A stretch of DNA of 64,000 nucleotides, taken from the NCBI GenBank assembly GCA_963841415.1, contig CAWJCN010000001.1:248001-312000 (forward strand), written 5' to 3'. The position numbers and the translations under genes were made by a program. Each line of letters opens with the position of its first letter. The first letter of the stretch is position 1. This DNA is from DASUAS01 sp963841415 (GTDB lineage Bacteria; Actinomycetota; Acidimicrobiia; IMCC26256; DASPTH01). Under the pieces are notes generated by a model. The model searched no databases, was not told where the DNA came from, and saw only the letters and a program-made list of their open reading frames with translations. Positions 9,817-17,869 of this stretch are shown in pieces.

Positions 9817-10705
9817 GCTCGGTGATCAGCTCCGCGGGGCGACGCGTGACCTTCTCCCACGTGGCGAACACGATGCGGTACCCGTGGCGGGCGGGGATGC
9901 TCCACTTCTCGTGGTCGTACTCGTAGTCGGTCGCGTCGTCGTGCCAGCGGCGACCGTTCGTCTCCAGGATGACGCGCCGACCGGGGAGCGCGAAGTCATA
10001 GCGGTAGGTGCGCCCGTTCCACGAGAGCGGGAACTCACGCACGAAGTCGTCGATGCCGTGCGCCACGAGGAGTCGTCGTGTCTTCACCTCGAGCGTCGAG
10101 CGGGCGGGATGTTCCGGATCGAGCTCGTCGAGAACGCGACGCAGGCCTGTGACGCCTGAACGACCACGCCGAGCATGGCGCTCGAGGTATCTCCGCAACG
10201 CTGGTATCGACGTGAGTCGGCGCCGGCGCGCGTCTTCGCACGCGATCTCGAACGCCTCGTCGTCGAGCGCGTGGACGAGATGAAGCAACGTCGCCTCGAC
10301 CCCGGTCGTCGGGATCCCGCCGACGAGTCGGATCATGAGCGCCCGGGCGTCTCCATGGAGAACAGTGGCGAAGGTGGTCCGTCCGCGCGTGCGGTGGGGG
10401 ACGACGATCTCGGGCCGCTGCGCGTGGACGCCCTCGAGGCGATAGCGCTCGCCAGCGGACCGACCGGCCGCGGCAGCATCCGTGCCCGCCCAGAGCAATG
10501 CGGCACGAAGGCGCTGCTCCGACGACGACTTGACGGCGACCATTCGATAGGTGTGGGGGAGCAATCGCTCGATCACACACTCGTGCGCGAGACGCGAGAG
10601 CTGGGTCGAGGAAATTCCGGCGGCGCTCGCGGCTTCGACTCGGAACACTCCGCACGTACCCTCGCTCAGTCTCGACAAGACCCCAACGGGCGATTCTTTT
10701 GGCAA
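9794..10705 (-). CDS. AbiEi-like winged-helix plus DUF559 endonuclease-like protein
   Basis: I choose a TTG start at 10705 because GAGAGGAGC lies just upstream. The open frame extends to 10954 but has no better start. The 303-residue product has an N-terminal winged-helix region (GVFRVEAASAAGISSTQLSRL) like AbiEi-type antitoxin N-termini, and a C-terminal DUF559/Vsr-like PD-(D/E)XK-type fold with YDFALPGRRVILETNG and WHDDATDYEYDHEKW. Proteins of this layout are common as solo genes in actinobacteria and their role is not established. No toxin partner is adjacent. A hollowed-out second copy lies at 13503-13726. The convergent end overlaps the sulfotransferase. Confidence 0.78.
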   Translation of the reverse strand: MPKESPVGVLSRLSEGTCGVFRVEAASAAGISSTQLSRLAHECVIERLLPHTYRMVAVKSSSEQRLRAALLWAGTDAAAAGRSAGERYRLEGVHAQRPEIVVPHRTRGRTTFATVLHGDARALMIRLVGGIPTTGVEATLLHLVHALDDEAFEIACEDARRRRLTSIPALRRYLERHARRGRSGVTGLRRVLDELDPEHPARSTLEVKTRRLLVAHGIDDFVREFPLSWNGRTYRYDFALPGRRVILETNGRRWHDDATDYEYDHEKWSIPARHGYRIVFATWEKVTRRPAELITELMAALAA

Positions 10706-10771
10706 GTGATGCTCCTCTCGTGTGCCCACGACCAAAAGGTCATGACGAGGAACCGCGCACCGCGTCACGCG

Positions 10772-10777
10772 TAGTCT
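10772..10777 (+). promoter_or_regulatory. Leaderless -10 box for acyl-CoA dehydrogenase
   Basis: TAGTCT is followed by exactly 7 nt before the ATG at 10785. In actinobacteria this spacing places transcription start on the start codon. No ribosome site is seen. The same 6-7 nt geometry recurs at other genes in the window. Confidence 0.6.
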
Positions 10778-10784
10778 GCGGACC

Positions 10785-11999
10785 ATGATCTCGATCGACC
10801 AGTTGGTCGACGAGGCGCGCCGGTTTCTCGACGCCAACCTCGAGCCGCGGAGCGACGTCGACGAGAAGTTCGTGTGGGGCGAAGGGTCCGACCGGGTCAA
10901 CATCCTCGAGGAGACCGAGGCGTCGGACCTCTCGACCACGGTGGCCGACGCCAAGCGCTACGCCGCGTTGCGCTTCGATGCGGGGTTCGGGTGGATCGAC
11001 GGACCGATCGAGTACGGCGGCCGGGGTCTGAGCCTGGAGCACGCCCGCGCCTTCCAGGAGTTGGAGGGCACCTACGAGCTGCCCGACCTGTCCATCCTCA
11101 CGATCGCGGTCGGGTTCATCGGCCCCGCCCTGCTCGCGTGCGCGACGCCTGAACTGCGCGCCGAATACCTGCCGAAGCTGTACCGCGGCGACCTGGTGAT
11201 GTGTCAGCTCTTCAGCGAGCCCAACGCGGGGTCCGACCTCGCGTCGGCCCGCACCAAGGCCGAGCGCGACGGTGACGAGTGGGTGATCAACGGCCAGAAG
11301 GTGTGGACATCGAGCGCACACGTCTCCGACGTGGCCCTCGCGGTGTGCCGCACGGATCCCGACGTCCCGAAGCATCAAGGCCTCACCACGTTCCTCGTCG
11401 ACATGCACGCGCCGGGCGTGGAGGTACGACCGTTGCGCCAGATGACGGGGAGCGCGAACTTCAACGAGGTGTTCCTCACCGACGTGCGCGTCCCCGACTC
11501 GCACCGCGTGGGCGAGCTCAACAAGGGCTTCGGCGTGATCCTCACGACGCTCGGCAACGAGCGGACGATCGCCACGCGCAAAGGTTCGTCGGGCCACGGC
11601 ATCGGACCGTTCGAGCGGCTCCTCGGCGTCGTCGACAGCTTCGGTGATCGCCGTGACCCCGTGCAGCGTCAGCGGCTCGCGCAGCTCTTCATCGGCGATC
11701 GGATCAAGGACCTCCTCGTCGAACGGTGGCGCGCGGCGCTGAAGCCGGGCATGACGCCCCCACCCGAGATGTCGATCCTCAAGCTGCACAACTGCCGGTA
11801 CAACCTCGAGCTCGTGCACATGCTCACCGAGGTGCTCGGCTCGCGGCTCGCCGCCGACACCGGGGAGTGGGGCACGTTCGCGTGGACCGAGTACGTCCTC
11901 TCGACGCCCGGCGCGCGCATCGGCGGTGGCACCGAGGAGATCGTGCGCAACACGATCGGAGAGAAGGTGCTGGGGCTGCCCAAGGAACCGCGCGCCTGA
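10785..11999 (+). CDS. Acyl-CoA dehydrogenase
   Basis: A 404-residue flavoprotein that introduces a trans double bond into an acyl-CoA thioester. The FAD/substrate motif is visible as CQLFSEPNAGSDLAS (residues about 140-154), followed by WVINGQKVWTSSA. The C-terminal FAD-binding segment GARIGGGTEEIVRNTIGEKVLGLP closes the chain and is typical. A second dehydrogenase lies at 22449-23600, and CoA-linked genes surround both, pointing to beta-oxidation of side chains or steroids. The natural substrate is not evident. The start is supported by a -10 box 7 nt upstream. Overall length is normal for the family. Confidence 0.93.
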   Translation: MISIDQLVDEARRFLDANLEPRSDVDEKFVWGEGSDRVNILEETEASDLSTTVADAKRYAALRFDAGFGWIDGPIEYGGRGLSLEHARAFQELEGTYELPDLSILTIAVGFIGPALLACATPELRAEYLPKLYRGDLVMCQLFSEPNAGSDLASARTKAERDGDEWVINGQKVWTSSAHVSDVALAVCRTDPDVPKHQGLTTFLVDMHAPGVEVRPLRQMTGSANFNEVFLTDVRVPDSHRVGELNKGFGVILTTLGNERTIATRKGSSGHGIGPFERLLGVVDSFGDRRDPVQRQRLAQLFIGDRIKDLLVERWRAALKPGMTPPPEMSILKLHNCRYNLELVHMLTEVLGSRLAADTGEWGTFAWTEYVLSTPGARIGGGTEEIVRNTIGEKVLGLPKEPRA

Positions 12000-12011
12000 G
12001 CCGCGGCTCGT

Positions 12012-12297
12012 TCACGGGTCGGCGCGCTCGACCACCACCGGGACGCCGACCATGAACGCCAGTTGCCGTAGAACTCGTAGCTGCCCGGCGACGCCCGGCC
12101 GCGACGCGGTCGAAGTCCACGACCGCGTCCACGGTTCCCGACGCGCTGCGGACGGTGACGGGGTCGCCTTCGAGCAGATCGCGCGCGGCAGCGTCGTCCT
12201 GATGCGGGAACAGCGGATCGTCTCCGCCACCAACGGGCACAGCGGCTCACAGATCCGGCAGAACGTCCGTGCCCCTGGTCGTCGCCGTGGGGCGACG
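12012..12297 (-). pseudogene. Molybdopterin oxidoreductase remnant (N-terminal Fe-S motif joined to C-terminal domain)
   Basis: On the minus strand one frame gives TFCRICEPLCPLVAET, the CxxCxxxC start of the 4Fe-4S domain of molybdopterin oxidoreductases. A second frame then gives FPHQDDAAARDLLEGDP and VTVRSASGTVDAV, typical of the C-terminal molydopterin-binding domain, and a third ends LAFMVGVPVVVERADP. About 600 residues that should lie between are absent, and at least two frame changes are needed. So this is a relic with the centre deleted, not a functional gene. It fills the space between the acyl-CoA dehydrogenase and the hydrolase. A molybdate-uptake operon is 5 kb away. Confidence 0.6.
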
Positions 12298-13020
12298 TCA
12301 CCGGGTCGTGGTGGCGATGCGTTCGAGGACGGCCGCGGTGCCTGCGGGGTCGGCCAGCATCACGTCGTGACCGCACGCGAGATCGTGCAGCTCGAAACCG
12401 CCGTCGACGGCGCGCTGGTACGACCGGTCGAGGTTGGCGAGCGGCGGGTCGGTGTGGCGGACGTACACCTTGCGCAGCTGTTCCCAGCGTGCAGGGTCGT
12501 ACTGCGTCGGGTCGGTGGTGGCCTTCAACGGGAAGTCGATGAGACGGGGGCCGACGAACGCGGCGAGCTCCTCGGTCACGCCCCACTGCGCGAGGAACGC
12601 GGGTGACGCCGGCACCCGCCAACCGTCATCCGACTCCTCAGCGAGCGCGCGGTAGCGCTCGGTGGTCTCGAGCGGCTCCACGTCGAGCAGGCACTCGCCG
12701 GGAAGGGTGAGGAACGCGGCGAGGTAGGCGATCGATGCCAGCCGGTCGCCGGAGCGCTCTGCGACCGGGCCCGCGAGCACGCCCGCGTAGCTGTGCAGGA
12801 CGAGGTGCACGTCACGCAGATCTTCGAACCAGAGGAGATCGGAGAGGTCGTCGACGTGCGTGGACACACCGACCTCGCGCGTCAGCTGATGGCGACGGTC
12901 ACCCTGTCCGGTGAGGGTGGGCGTGAACACGTCGTGTCCGGATGCGCGGAGCGGTCCTCGGACGTCGCGCCAGCACCAGCCGCCGTGCATCGCCCCGTGC
13001 ACCAGCACGAACGTCGCCAT
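12298..13020 (-). CDS. Alpha/beta hydrolase
   Basis: From ATG 13020 (ATFVLVHGAMHGGWCW) the product is 240 residues. The oxyanion HG is at FVLVHGAMHGG. The nucleophile elbow is VLHSYAG, with Ser in the expected place but His at the first Gly position. A late catalytic His appears in ACGHDVM. The overall look is that of the salicylate-esterase/hydroxynitrile-lyase-like group. The upstream ATG at 13038 is also in frame but would add six residues lacking family support. It is divergent from a VOC-family gene. Cytoplasmic, with no signal peptide. The substrate is unknown. Confidence 0.86.
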   Translation of the reverse strand: MATFVLVHGAMHGGWCWRDVRGPLRASGHDVFTPTLTGQGDRRHQLTREVGVSTHVDDLSDLLWFEDLRDVHLVLHSYAGVLAGPVAERSGDRLASIAYLAAFLTLPGECLLDVEPLETTERYRALAEESDDGWRVPASPAFLAQWGVTEELAAFVGPRLIDFPLKATTDPTQYDPARWEQLRKVYVRHTDPPLANLDRSYQRAVDGGFELHDLACGHDVMLADPAGTAAVLERIATTTR

Positions 13021-13057
13021 GGCGCCTGACTCTGTCACACCAGGACAGCGTGATGGC

Positions 13058-13063
13058 TAGCTT
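13058..13063 (+). promoter_or_regulatory. Leaderless -10 box for VOC-family gene
   Basis: TAGCTT lies 7 nt before the ATG at 13071. This favours that start over the in-frame ATG at 13053, which has a weak AGGA upstream. Confidence 0.5.
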
Positions 13064-13070
13064 CGACGGT

Positions 13071-13502
13071 ATGGAACAGAGGATCAGCCTCGTCACCCTC
13101 GCCGTCGCGGACGTCGGGCGGTCGCGGGCCTTCTACGAGCAGCTCGGTTGGCGCGGCCACGAGATGGAGGAGACCGTCTTCTTCCAGGCCGGTGGGCAGG
13201 CGGTCGTGCTCTGGGGTCGCGCCAAGCTCGCCGACGACGCCGGCATCTCCGACGACGGAGGTTGCTCGTTCTCGGGGATCGCGCTCGCGCACAACGTTCG
13301 CTCTCGTCAGGAGGTGGATGAGATCGTCGCGGCGGCCGCCACCGCGGGCGCGGAGGTGACCAAGCCTCCGGCGGAGACGTTCTACGGCGGCTATGCGGGG
13401 TACTTCCGCGACCCCGACGGGCACGTCTGGGAAGTCGCGCACAACCCGGGGTTCACGCTCGGCGCCGACGGGACGCTCACGCTGCCCGACTTCGGTGGAT
13501 GA
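13071..13502 (+). CDS. VOC-family (glyoxalase/bleomycin-resistance fold) protein
   Basis: A 143-residue protein with two beta-alpha-beta-beta-beta modules. Module 1 opens RISLVTLAVADVGRSRAFYEQLG, shown here in part as VADVGRSRAFYEQLGW, and module 2 ends FRDPDGHVWEVAHNPG, with the Glu commonly used as a metal ligand. Length and motif order match small glyoxalase-like proteins, whose roles range from dioxygenase to drug binding, so function is open. The ATG at 13071 is preferred because of a -10 box 7 nt upstream. The ATG at 13053 would add six residues. The stop touches the downstream relic on the opposite strand. Confidence 0.87.
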   Translation: MEQRISLVTLAVADVGRSRAFYEQLGWRGHEMEETVFFQAGGQAVVLWGRAKLADDAGISDDGGCSFSGIALAHNVRSRQEVDEIVAAAATAGAEVTKPPAETFYGGYAGYFRDPDGHVWEVAHNPGFTLGADGTLTLPDFGG

Positions 13503-13726
13503 TCAACGAGCGGCGAAGGTCGCGCGACCTGCTCGTGCAGGAGCTGCTCGGGTGGCGCTGACCTTCTCCCCGGTCGCCAGCACGAGGCGGTAGCCGTGAC
13601 GGGCGGGCACGCTCCACTTCTCGTTGTCGCGCTCGTAGTTCGCGGAGTCGTCGTGCCGCCGCGAAACGCGCCGGCTGAGGAAGTCGCGAGGCGAGTGACG
13701 ACCGCGATCGGCGATTCTGATGTCAT
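13503..13726 (-). pseudogene. Hollowed-out second copy of the AbiEi/DUF559-like gene
   Basis: From ATG 13726 the frame reads ESPIAVVTRLATSSAGAF, which resembles the start of the intact gene (ESPVGVLSRLSEGTCGVF). It then runs, with a frame change near 13660, straight into DNEKWSVPARHGYRLVLAT. That is a close match to the intact gene's last 45 residues (DHEKWSIPARHGYRIVFAT). Some 230 central residues are missing. The remnant ends at the VOC gene stop. It shows that a paralogue once existed here and lost its middle. No function is expected. Confidence 0.7.
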
Positions 13727-13809
13727 CCAGTCGTCCCTCAGACCATCCAGCGACACCAAAACGATGTCGCGGACCAGACGCGGGGAAGGACTGAACAAGT
13801 GGAGAGTGG

Positions 13810-13883
13810 TACGCCCCCCGGGACTCGAACCCGGAACCTAATGATTAAGAGTCATTTGCTCTAGCCAGTTGAGCTAGGGGCGC
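13810..13883 (-). tRNA. tRNA-Lys (CTT)
   Basis: A cloverleaf is seen on the minus strand: acceptor GCGCCCC with GGGGCGT (ending in a G-U pair), D stem GCTC/GAGC, anticodon loop with CTT, and T arm CCGGG-TTCGAGT-CCCGG. Discriminator A is followed by an encoded CCA (to 13807). The anticodon CTT reads AAG, the main Lys codon expected in this GC-rich genome. Confidence 0.95.
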
Positions 13884-13911
13884 TCAGGCGGGACAGACTA
13901 CCGAACGGCGT

Positions 13912-13917
13912 TAGCGT
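13912..13917 (+). promoter_or_regulatory. Leaderless -10 box for epimerase gene
   Basis: TAGCGT lies 7 nt before ATG 13925, giving a leaderless message. It sits just downstream of the divergent tRNA-Lys gene. Confidence 0.5.
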
Positions 13918-13924
13918 GAGGCTC

Positions 13925-14833
13925 ATGGATGTCGCGGTGACCGGTTCGCACGGCTTCATCGCCTCGGCCCTGCTCCCTCGGCTGCGCGCGAACGGCCACC
14001 GCGTCGTGCGACTCGTGCGCGGGGAACCCGAGGGCTCGGACGACGTGCGTTGGGACCCGGCCGCGGGGACCATCGACGCCGCCGGCCTCGAGGGTGTCGA
14101 CGCCGCGGTGCACCTCGCCGGCGCCGGGATCGGCGACAAGCGGTGGACGCCGGCGCGCAAGCGACTCATCCTCGACAGCCGCACCCAGGGCACCGAGCTC
14201 CTCGCCCGCACGCTCGCGGGCCTCGCCCGGCCCCCACGGGTGCTCCTGTCGGGCTCGGCGGTGGGGTTCTACGGCAATCGGGGGGCCGAGGAGCTCACCG
14301 AGTCATCGGCGCCGGGCGACGACTTCCCCGCGCAGGTGTGCCAGGCCTGGGAGGCCGCGACCGCGCCGGCCGAGGAGGCCGGGATCCGGGTGGTCCGACT
14401 CCGCACCGGGATCGTCCTGGGTGCCCACGGCGGGGTGCTCCAGCGCCTGCTCCTGCCCTTCAAGCTGGGCCTCGGCGGGCGGATCGGATCGGGCGAGCAG
14501 TACACGAGCTGGATCGCCCTGGACGACCACGTGGGCGCCGTGCTGCATCTCCTCGGCGACGACGACGTCCGTGGACCGGTGAACGTCACCGCGCCCAATC
14601 CGGTGACGAACGCCGAGCTCACGCGCGCGCTGGGCCGCGCGCTGCACCGGCCGACGAAGCTGCCGACGCCGCTGCTGCCGCTCAAGGTGGTGTACGGGTC
14701 GGAGCTCGTCCAGGTGCTGACGGAAGGACAGCGCGTGTTCCCGCGCGTGCTCGAGCACCGCGGTTACGCGTTCGCGCACGCGCAGCTCGACGACGCGTTG
14801 CGCGCCGCACTGGCGGCTCCGGCTGCGGCGTGA
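13925..14833 (+). CDS. TIGR01777-family NAD-dependent epimerase-like protein (SDR39U1 type)
   Basis: A 302-residue extended short-chain dehydrogenase. The Rossmann start is VAVTGSHGFIASALLPRL (TGxxGFI pattern). AAVHLAGAGIGDKRW, SGSAVGFYGNRG and the LRTGIVLGAHGGVL segment are signatures of the TIGR01777/YfcH group. The C-terminal DUF1731 part is present (ELTRALGRALHRPTKLPTP). The YfcH group is linked in some bacteria to division or lipid metabolism, but its reaction is not established. The start is fixed by the -10 box 7 nt upstream, and a GTG nine bases earlier is less likely. It stands alone between two tRNA genes. Confidence 0.92.
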   Translation: MDVAVTGSHGFIASALLPRLRANGHRVVRLVRGEPEGSDDVRWDPAAGTIDAAGLEGVDAAVHLAGAGIGDKRWTPARKRLILDSRTQGTELLARTLAGLARPPRVLLSGSAVGFYGNRGAEELTESSAPGDDFPAQVCQAWEAATAPAEEAGIRVVRLRTGIVLGAHGGVLQRLLLPFKLGLGGRIGSGEQYTSWIALDDHVGAVLHLLGDDDVRGPVNVTAPNPVTNAELTRALGRALHRPTKLPTPLLPLKVVYGSELVQVLTEGQRVFPRVLEHRGYAFAHAQLDDALRAALAAPAAA

Positions 14834-14860
14834 TCGTCGCCGCAGCCGGGTCCGCGGTGG

Positions 14861-14935
14861 GGTGACCGAGGGGTTTCGAACCCCCGACCTCCGGGACCAC
14901 AACCCGGCGCTCTAGCCAACTGAGCTACGGCCACC
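14861..14935 (-). tRNA. tRNA-His (GTG)
   Basis: Minus-strand cloverleaf: acceptor GTGGCCG pairs CGGTCAC, with an extra G at position -1 (14935) facing C73, the His-specific identity pair. Anticodon GTG lies in the loop TTGTGGT. The T arm CGGGG-GTTCGAA-ACCCC is regular. No CCA is encoded. Confidence 0.95.
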
Positions 14936-15034
14936 ATGTCGGCGCACCGCCCTGCGCGCCGGGGCGTCCATGGTACCGGCCCGCCCCGATCGCGCGTCCG
15001 TTGTTGGGATCTGCGCTGGTCAGCGGCCTGAACC

Positions 15035-15836
15035 TCAACGAGGCGTGAACCGAGCCGGACCGCCGTCGAGCACCTCACCGAGGACGCCGAGGTCGACGCC
15101 CAGGCCGTCGACGACTTCGTGCACGACGTCGATGTCCTTGCGCATGTAGTGCCCGGCCGCGTCGACGAGCGACTTCGTGGAACCCATCGCCGCGATGAGA
15201 CCCATCACGTAGCTTCCACCGCTCGACTCCTGCACGACGCGCGCGAGCGTCGGTGTGTCGACACCGAGGTCGTTCGCGATCTGTTCCGCTTGCGCGACGA
15301 GTTGGATGTTGGCGGCGAACAGCGCGTTGTTGACGAGCTTCACCACGAGCGCGCTGCCGAGCGCGCCGATGTCGGCCATCGGGTCGGCGTACGCGCCGAC
15401 GGTCACGTGCGCGCGCGAGGTCGTCGGGCGTTCCACCGAGCATCACGGTGAGGTGACCCGCGAGCACGTCGTCGGACCCGCCGCTGAACGGCGCGTCGAC
15501 GACGTGGCCGTTGCCCTCCGCCGCGATCCGCTGGACGGTCGCCGGCGACCCGGTCGTGTGCGACACGAGGAGCGTCTCCGGCCCGAGGCTCGCCACCAGG
15601 CCGCCGTCACCGAGGGTGACCTCCGCAAGCTGCTCGTCGGAGTAGAGGGCGAGGTGCACGACCTCTGCGCTCCGAGCGGCCTCGGCCAGCGAGTCGGTCA
15701 CCGCCGCGCCCGCCTGGGCGAAGTGCTCGCGCACCTCGGACCGGCGGGCGTAAACGGTCAAGTCATGACCGGCGGCGAGGAGCCGCTCGGACATGGGCGC
15801 GCCGATCTGGCCCGCCCCCACGAAGGCGACTCGCAC
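15035..15836 (-). CDS. 3-hydroxyisobutyrate dehydrogenase-family NAD-binding reductase (frameshifted near 15414)
   Basis: GTG 15836 starts RVAFVGAGQIGAPMSERL, the GxGxxGxxM dinucleotide site of the beta-hydroxyacid dehydrogenase family. DAPFSGGSDDV is the substrate loop. The frame breaks in a GCGCGCGC tract at 15410-15418. The other frame continues VVKLVNNALFAANIQL, which holds the catalytic Lys of the family (VKLxNN), and runs to the stop. The restored protein is about 267 residues, slightly short but complete. It starts 3 bp after the aldehyde dehydrogenase stop, so the two form one operon, probably oxidising an alcohol or semialdehyde in branched-chain or xenobiotic breakdown. The lesion may be a sequence error. 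Confidence 0.82.
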
Positions 15837-15839
15837 TCC

Positions 15840-17333
15840 CTACTCCGCCGGGACGGCGAAGCTCTTGACCTCCGTGTACTGCTGGAAGCCCTCGATGCCG
15901 TTCTGACGCCCCACCCCGCTGGCCTTGTAGCCACCGAAGGGCGCGTCGGCTCCGTACGTGACGCCGCCGTTGATGCTGACCGTGCCGGCCCGCAGCCGCT
16001 TGCCGATCGCCTCGGCCCGCTCGAACGAACCCGACGTGACGTAGCCGCCGAGGCCGTACTGGTTGTCGTTCGCCATCCTGACGGCTTCTTCGTCGCCGTC
16101 GAACGGGATCACGATGAGCACCGGGCCGAAGATCTCCTCGCGCGCGATGGTCATGTCGTTGGTGACGTCGGCGAACAGCGTGGGCTGCACGAACCAACCC
16201 TTGTCGAACTGCTCCGGACGACTGCCTCCCGCCACGACTCGCGCGCCCTCTTCTTTGCCCTTCTCGATGTAGCCGAGCACGCGCTCGCGTTGCTTCTTGC
16301 TGACGAGCGGACCCATGAGGTTGCCCATGTCGTTGGGGTCGCCGTACGGGAAGTTCTCGAAGCCGGGCGTCGCGATCTCGATGGCCTGGTCGTAGATCTT
16401 GCGGTCGACGAGCATGCGCGTCGCCATCACGCAGCCCTGGCCGCCGTGCACCGCGACCATGCACGCCATGCCCATCTTCGCTTCGAGGTCGGCGTCGTCG
16501 AGCACGATGTCGGCCGACTTGCCGCCGAGCTCGAGGAAGAGGCGCTTCATGGTGGCGCCGCCCTTCTCGAAGATGCGCTTCCCGGTCGCGGTGGAGCCGG
16601 TGAACGAGATGAGGTCGACGAGCGGGCTGGTGGTGAGCTCCTCACCGACGAGGTGGTCGGACGACGTCACCACGTTGAACACACCCGCGGGGATGTCGGT
16701 CTTCTCGGCGACGAGACGGCCGAGACGCGTCGCGTTCCACGGCGTGTCGGGCGCGGGCTTGAGGATGACGGTGTTGCCCGTCGCGAGCGCCTGGCCGATC
16801 TTCTGCGACGACACCTCGAACGGGTAGTTCCACGGCACGATGGCGCCCACGACGCCGGCGGCCTCGCGCACCACCCACCGCTTGGCGTTGGCGCCGAAGG
16901 CGGTGCCGTTCGGCAGGTCGCGCCTCCACTCGAACTGGTCGATGAACTCCGCCGGCCACCGGAGCGCGTCGCCGAGCGGCGCGTCGAGCTGCGGGCCGTA
17001 GGTGAGCGCGATCGGACAACCGACCTCGGCGACCAGCTCGTGACGGAGCTCCTCCTGCTCGCTCTCGATCGCCGCTTGCAGCTGCAGCAGGCACTGCTTG
17101 CGGAACGCGTGGTTCGTCGACCAGTCGGTCTCGTCGAACGCGCGGCGCGCGGCGGCGATGGCGCGCTGCATGTCGTCGGCGGACGCGTCGGCAACCTCGC
17201 CGAGCACCTCTTCGGTGGCCGGGTTGATGTTGTCGAAGCGCTTGCCCGACGCGGCTTCGACGAGCTCGCCGTCGATGAGCATGCGGACCTCGCCCTGCAC
17301 GGTGCCGGGGCGGTTGGTTTCGATCGTGGCCAT
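15840..17333 (-). CDS. NAD(P)-dependent aldehyde dehydrogenase
   Basis: ATG 17333 follows GGGGAG at good spacing and gives 497 residues, standard for the family. Key sites: IVPWNYPFE (active-site Asn), NTVILKPAPDTP (cofactor Lys), SFTGSTATGKRI, general-base Glu in LELGGKSADIVL, and the catalytic Cys in HGGQGCVMATR. It oxidises an aldehyde to the acid using NAD(P). It is upstream of a 3-hydroxyisobutyrate-dehydrogenase-like gene by 3 bp. The substrate is not visible. A longer frame to 17366 adds residues without support. Confidence 0.93.
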   Translation of the reverse strand: MATIETNRPGTVQGEVRMLIDGELVEAASGKRFDNINPATEEVLGEVADASADDMQRAIAAARRAFDETDWSTNHAFRKQCLLQLQAAIESEQEELRHELVAEVGCPIALTYGPQLDAPLGDALRWPAEFIDQFEWRRDLPNGTAFGANAKRWVVREAAGVVGAIVPWNYPFEVSSQKIGQALATGNTVILKPAPDTPWNATRLGRLVAEKTDIPAGVFNVVTSSDHLVGEELTTSPLVDLISFTGSTATGKRIFEKGGATMKRLFLELGGKSADIVLDDADLEAKMGMACMVAVHGGQGCVMATRMLVDRKIYDQAIEIATPGFENFPYGDPNDMGNLMGPLVSKKQRERVLGYIEKGKEEGARVVAGGSRPEQFDKGWFVQPTLFADVTNDMTIAREEIFGPVLIVIPFDGDEEAVRMANDNQYGLGGYVTSGSFERAEAIGKRLRAGTVSINGGVTYGADAPFGGYKASGVGRQNGIEGFQQYTEVKSFAVPAE

Positions 17334-17406
17334 GGTGGTGCTCCCCTGGTGTTGTTCGGCGCCCAAACGCTAACCCAGCGGCGTCGCCGATGCCCATGCC
17401 GAGAAT

Positions 17407-17461
17407 TGCAAGGGGAACAGCCAAGACAACTTGCAGATGCGATGAAGAAAGCCACTATGGT
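17407..17461 (+). promoter_or_regulatory. Candidate promoter/operator of the molybdate operon (19-bp spacer)
   Basis: TTGCAG (17431-17436) and TATGGT (17456-17461) are separated by 19 bp, the long spacer typical of MerR-type controlled promoters. An inverted repeat TGCAAG (17407-17412) / CTTGCA (17430-17435) overlaps the -35 box. The regulator it precedes has a MerR/BldC-like HTH, so autoregulation is plausible. The -10 lies 9 nt before the GTG. Confidence 0.5.
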
Positions 17462-17470
17462 CTCGTATCT

Positions 17471-17869
17471 GTGACGACGTACCGCGTGGGACAGGTGGCC
17501 GAGCTGCTCGGCGTGAGCACCGACACGGTGCGGCGCTGGGTCGACGACGGACGCTTCGGGTCGCGTCCACGCGGTGGTGGTGAGCGCGTCGTCGAGGGCG
17601 CTGAGCTCGCGCGGTTCCTCACCGACACCGCCACCGCGCCTCCGGGCGATGAGCCCCCCGTGCTCGAGTCGGCGCGCAACCGCTTCCCCGGGATCGTGAC
17701 CCAGGTGCAGAAGGACGCCTTGGTGGCAGTGGTGCACCTCCAGGCCGGCCCACATCGGGTCACGTCGCTGATGACACGGGAGGCGGCCGACGATCTCGGC
17801 ATCGAACCGGGAGACCTGGCGGTCGCGGTCGTGAAGTCGACGAACGTGGTCGTGGAGGTCCCGCGGTGA
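17471..17869 (+). CDS. HTH (MerR/BldC-like) regulator fused to a TOBE/Mop molybdate-binding domain
   Basis: GTG 17471 gives 132 residues. The first 55 form a winged HTH of the excisionase/MerR type (YRVGQVAELLGVSTDTVRRWVDDG). The last 68 form one TOBE (Mop) domain (NRFPGIVTQVQKDALVAVV to the end), which binds molybdate or tungstate in ModE and ModC. The stop overlaps modA by four bases, so it is translated with the transporter. It most likely senses molybdate and controls this operon. This is a known actinobacterial design distinct from ModE. A start further upstream at 17390 is in frame but lies across the promoter. Confidence 0.86.
   Translation: MTTYRVGQVAELLGVSTDTVRRWVDDGRFGSRPRGGGERVVEGAELARFLTDTATAPPGDEPPVLESARNRFPGIVTQVQKDALVAVVHLQAGPHRVTSLMTREAADDLGIEPGDLAVAVVKSTNVVVEVPR

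Noticed and set aside
12012..13806. Possible toxin-antitoxin or small novel genes in the gappy region
   Set aside because: The sequence is better explained as two decayed genes with recognisable ends.
13503..13806. Regarding tRNA-Lys as an attachment site
   Set aside because: No duplicate of its 3' end or integrase was noticed nearby.
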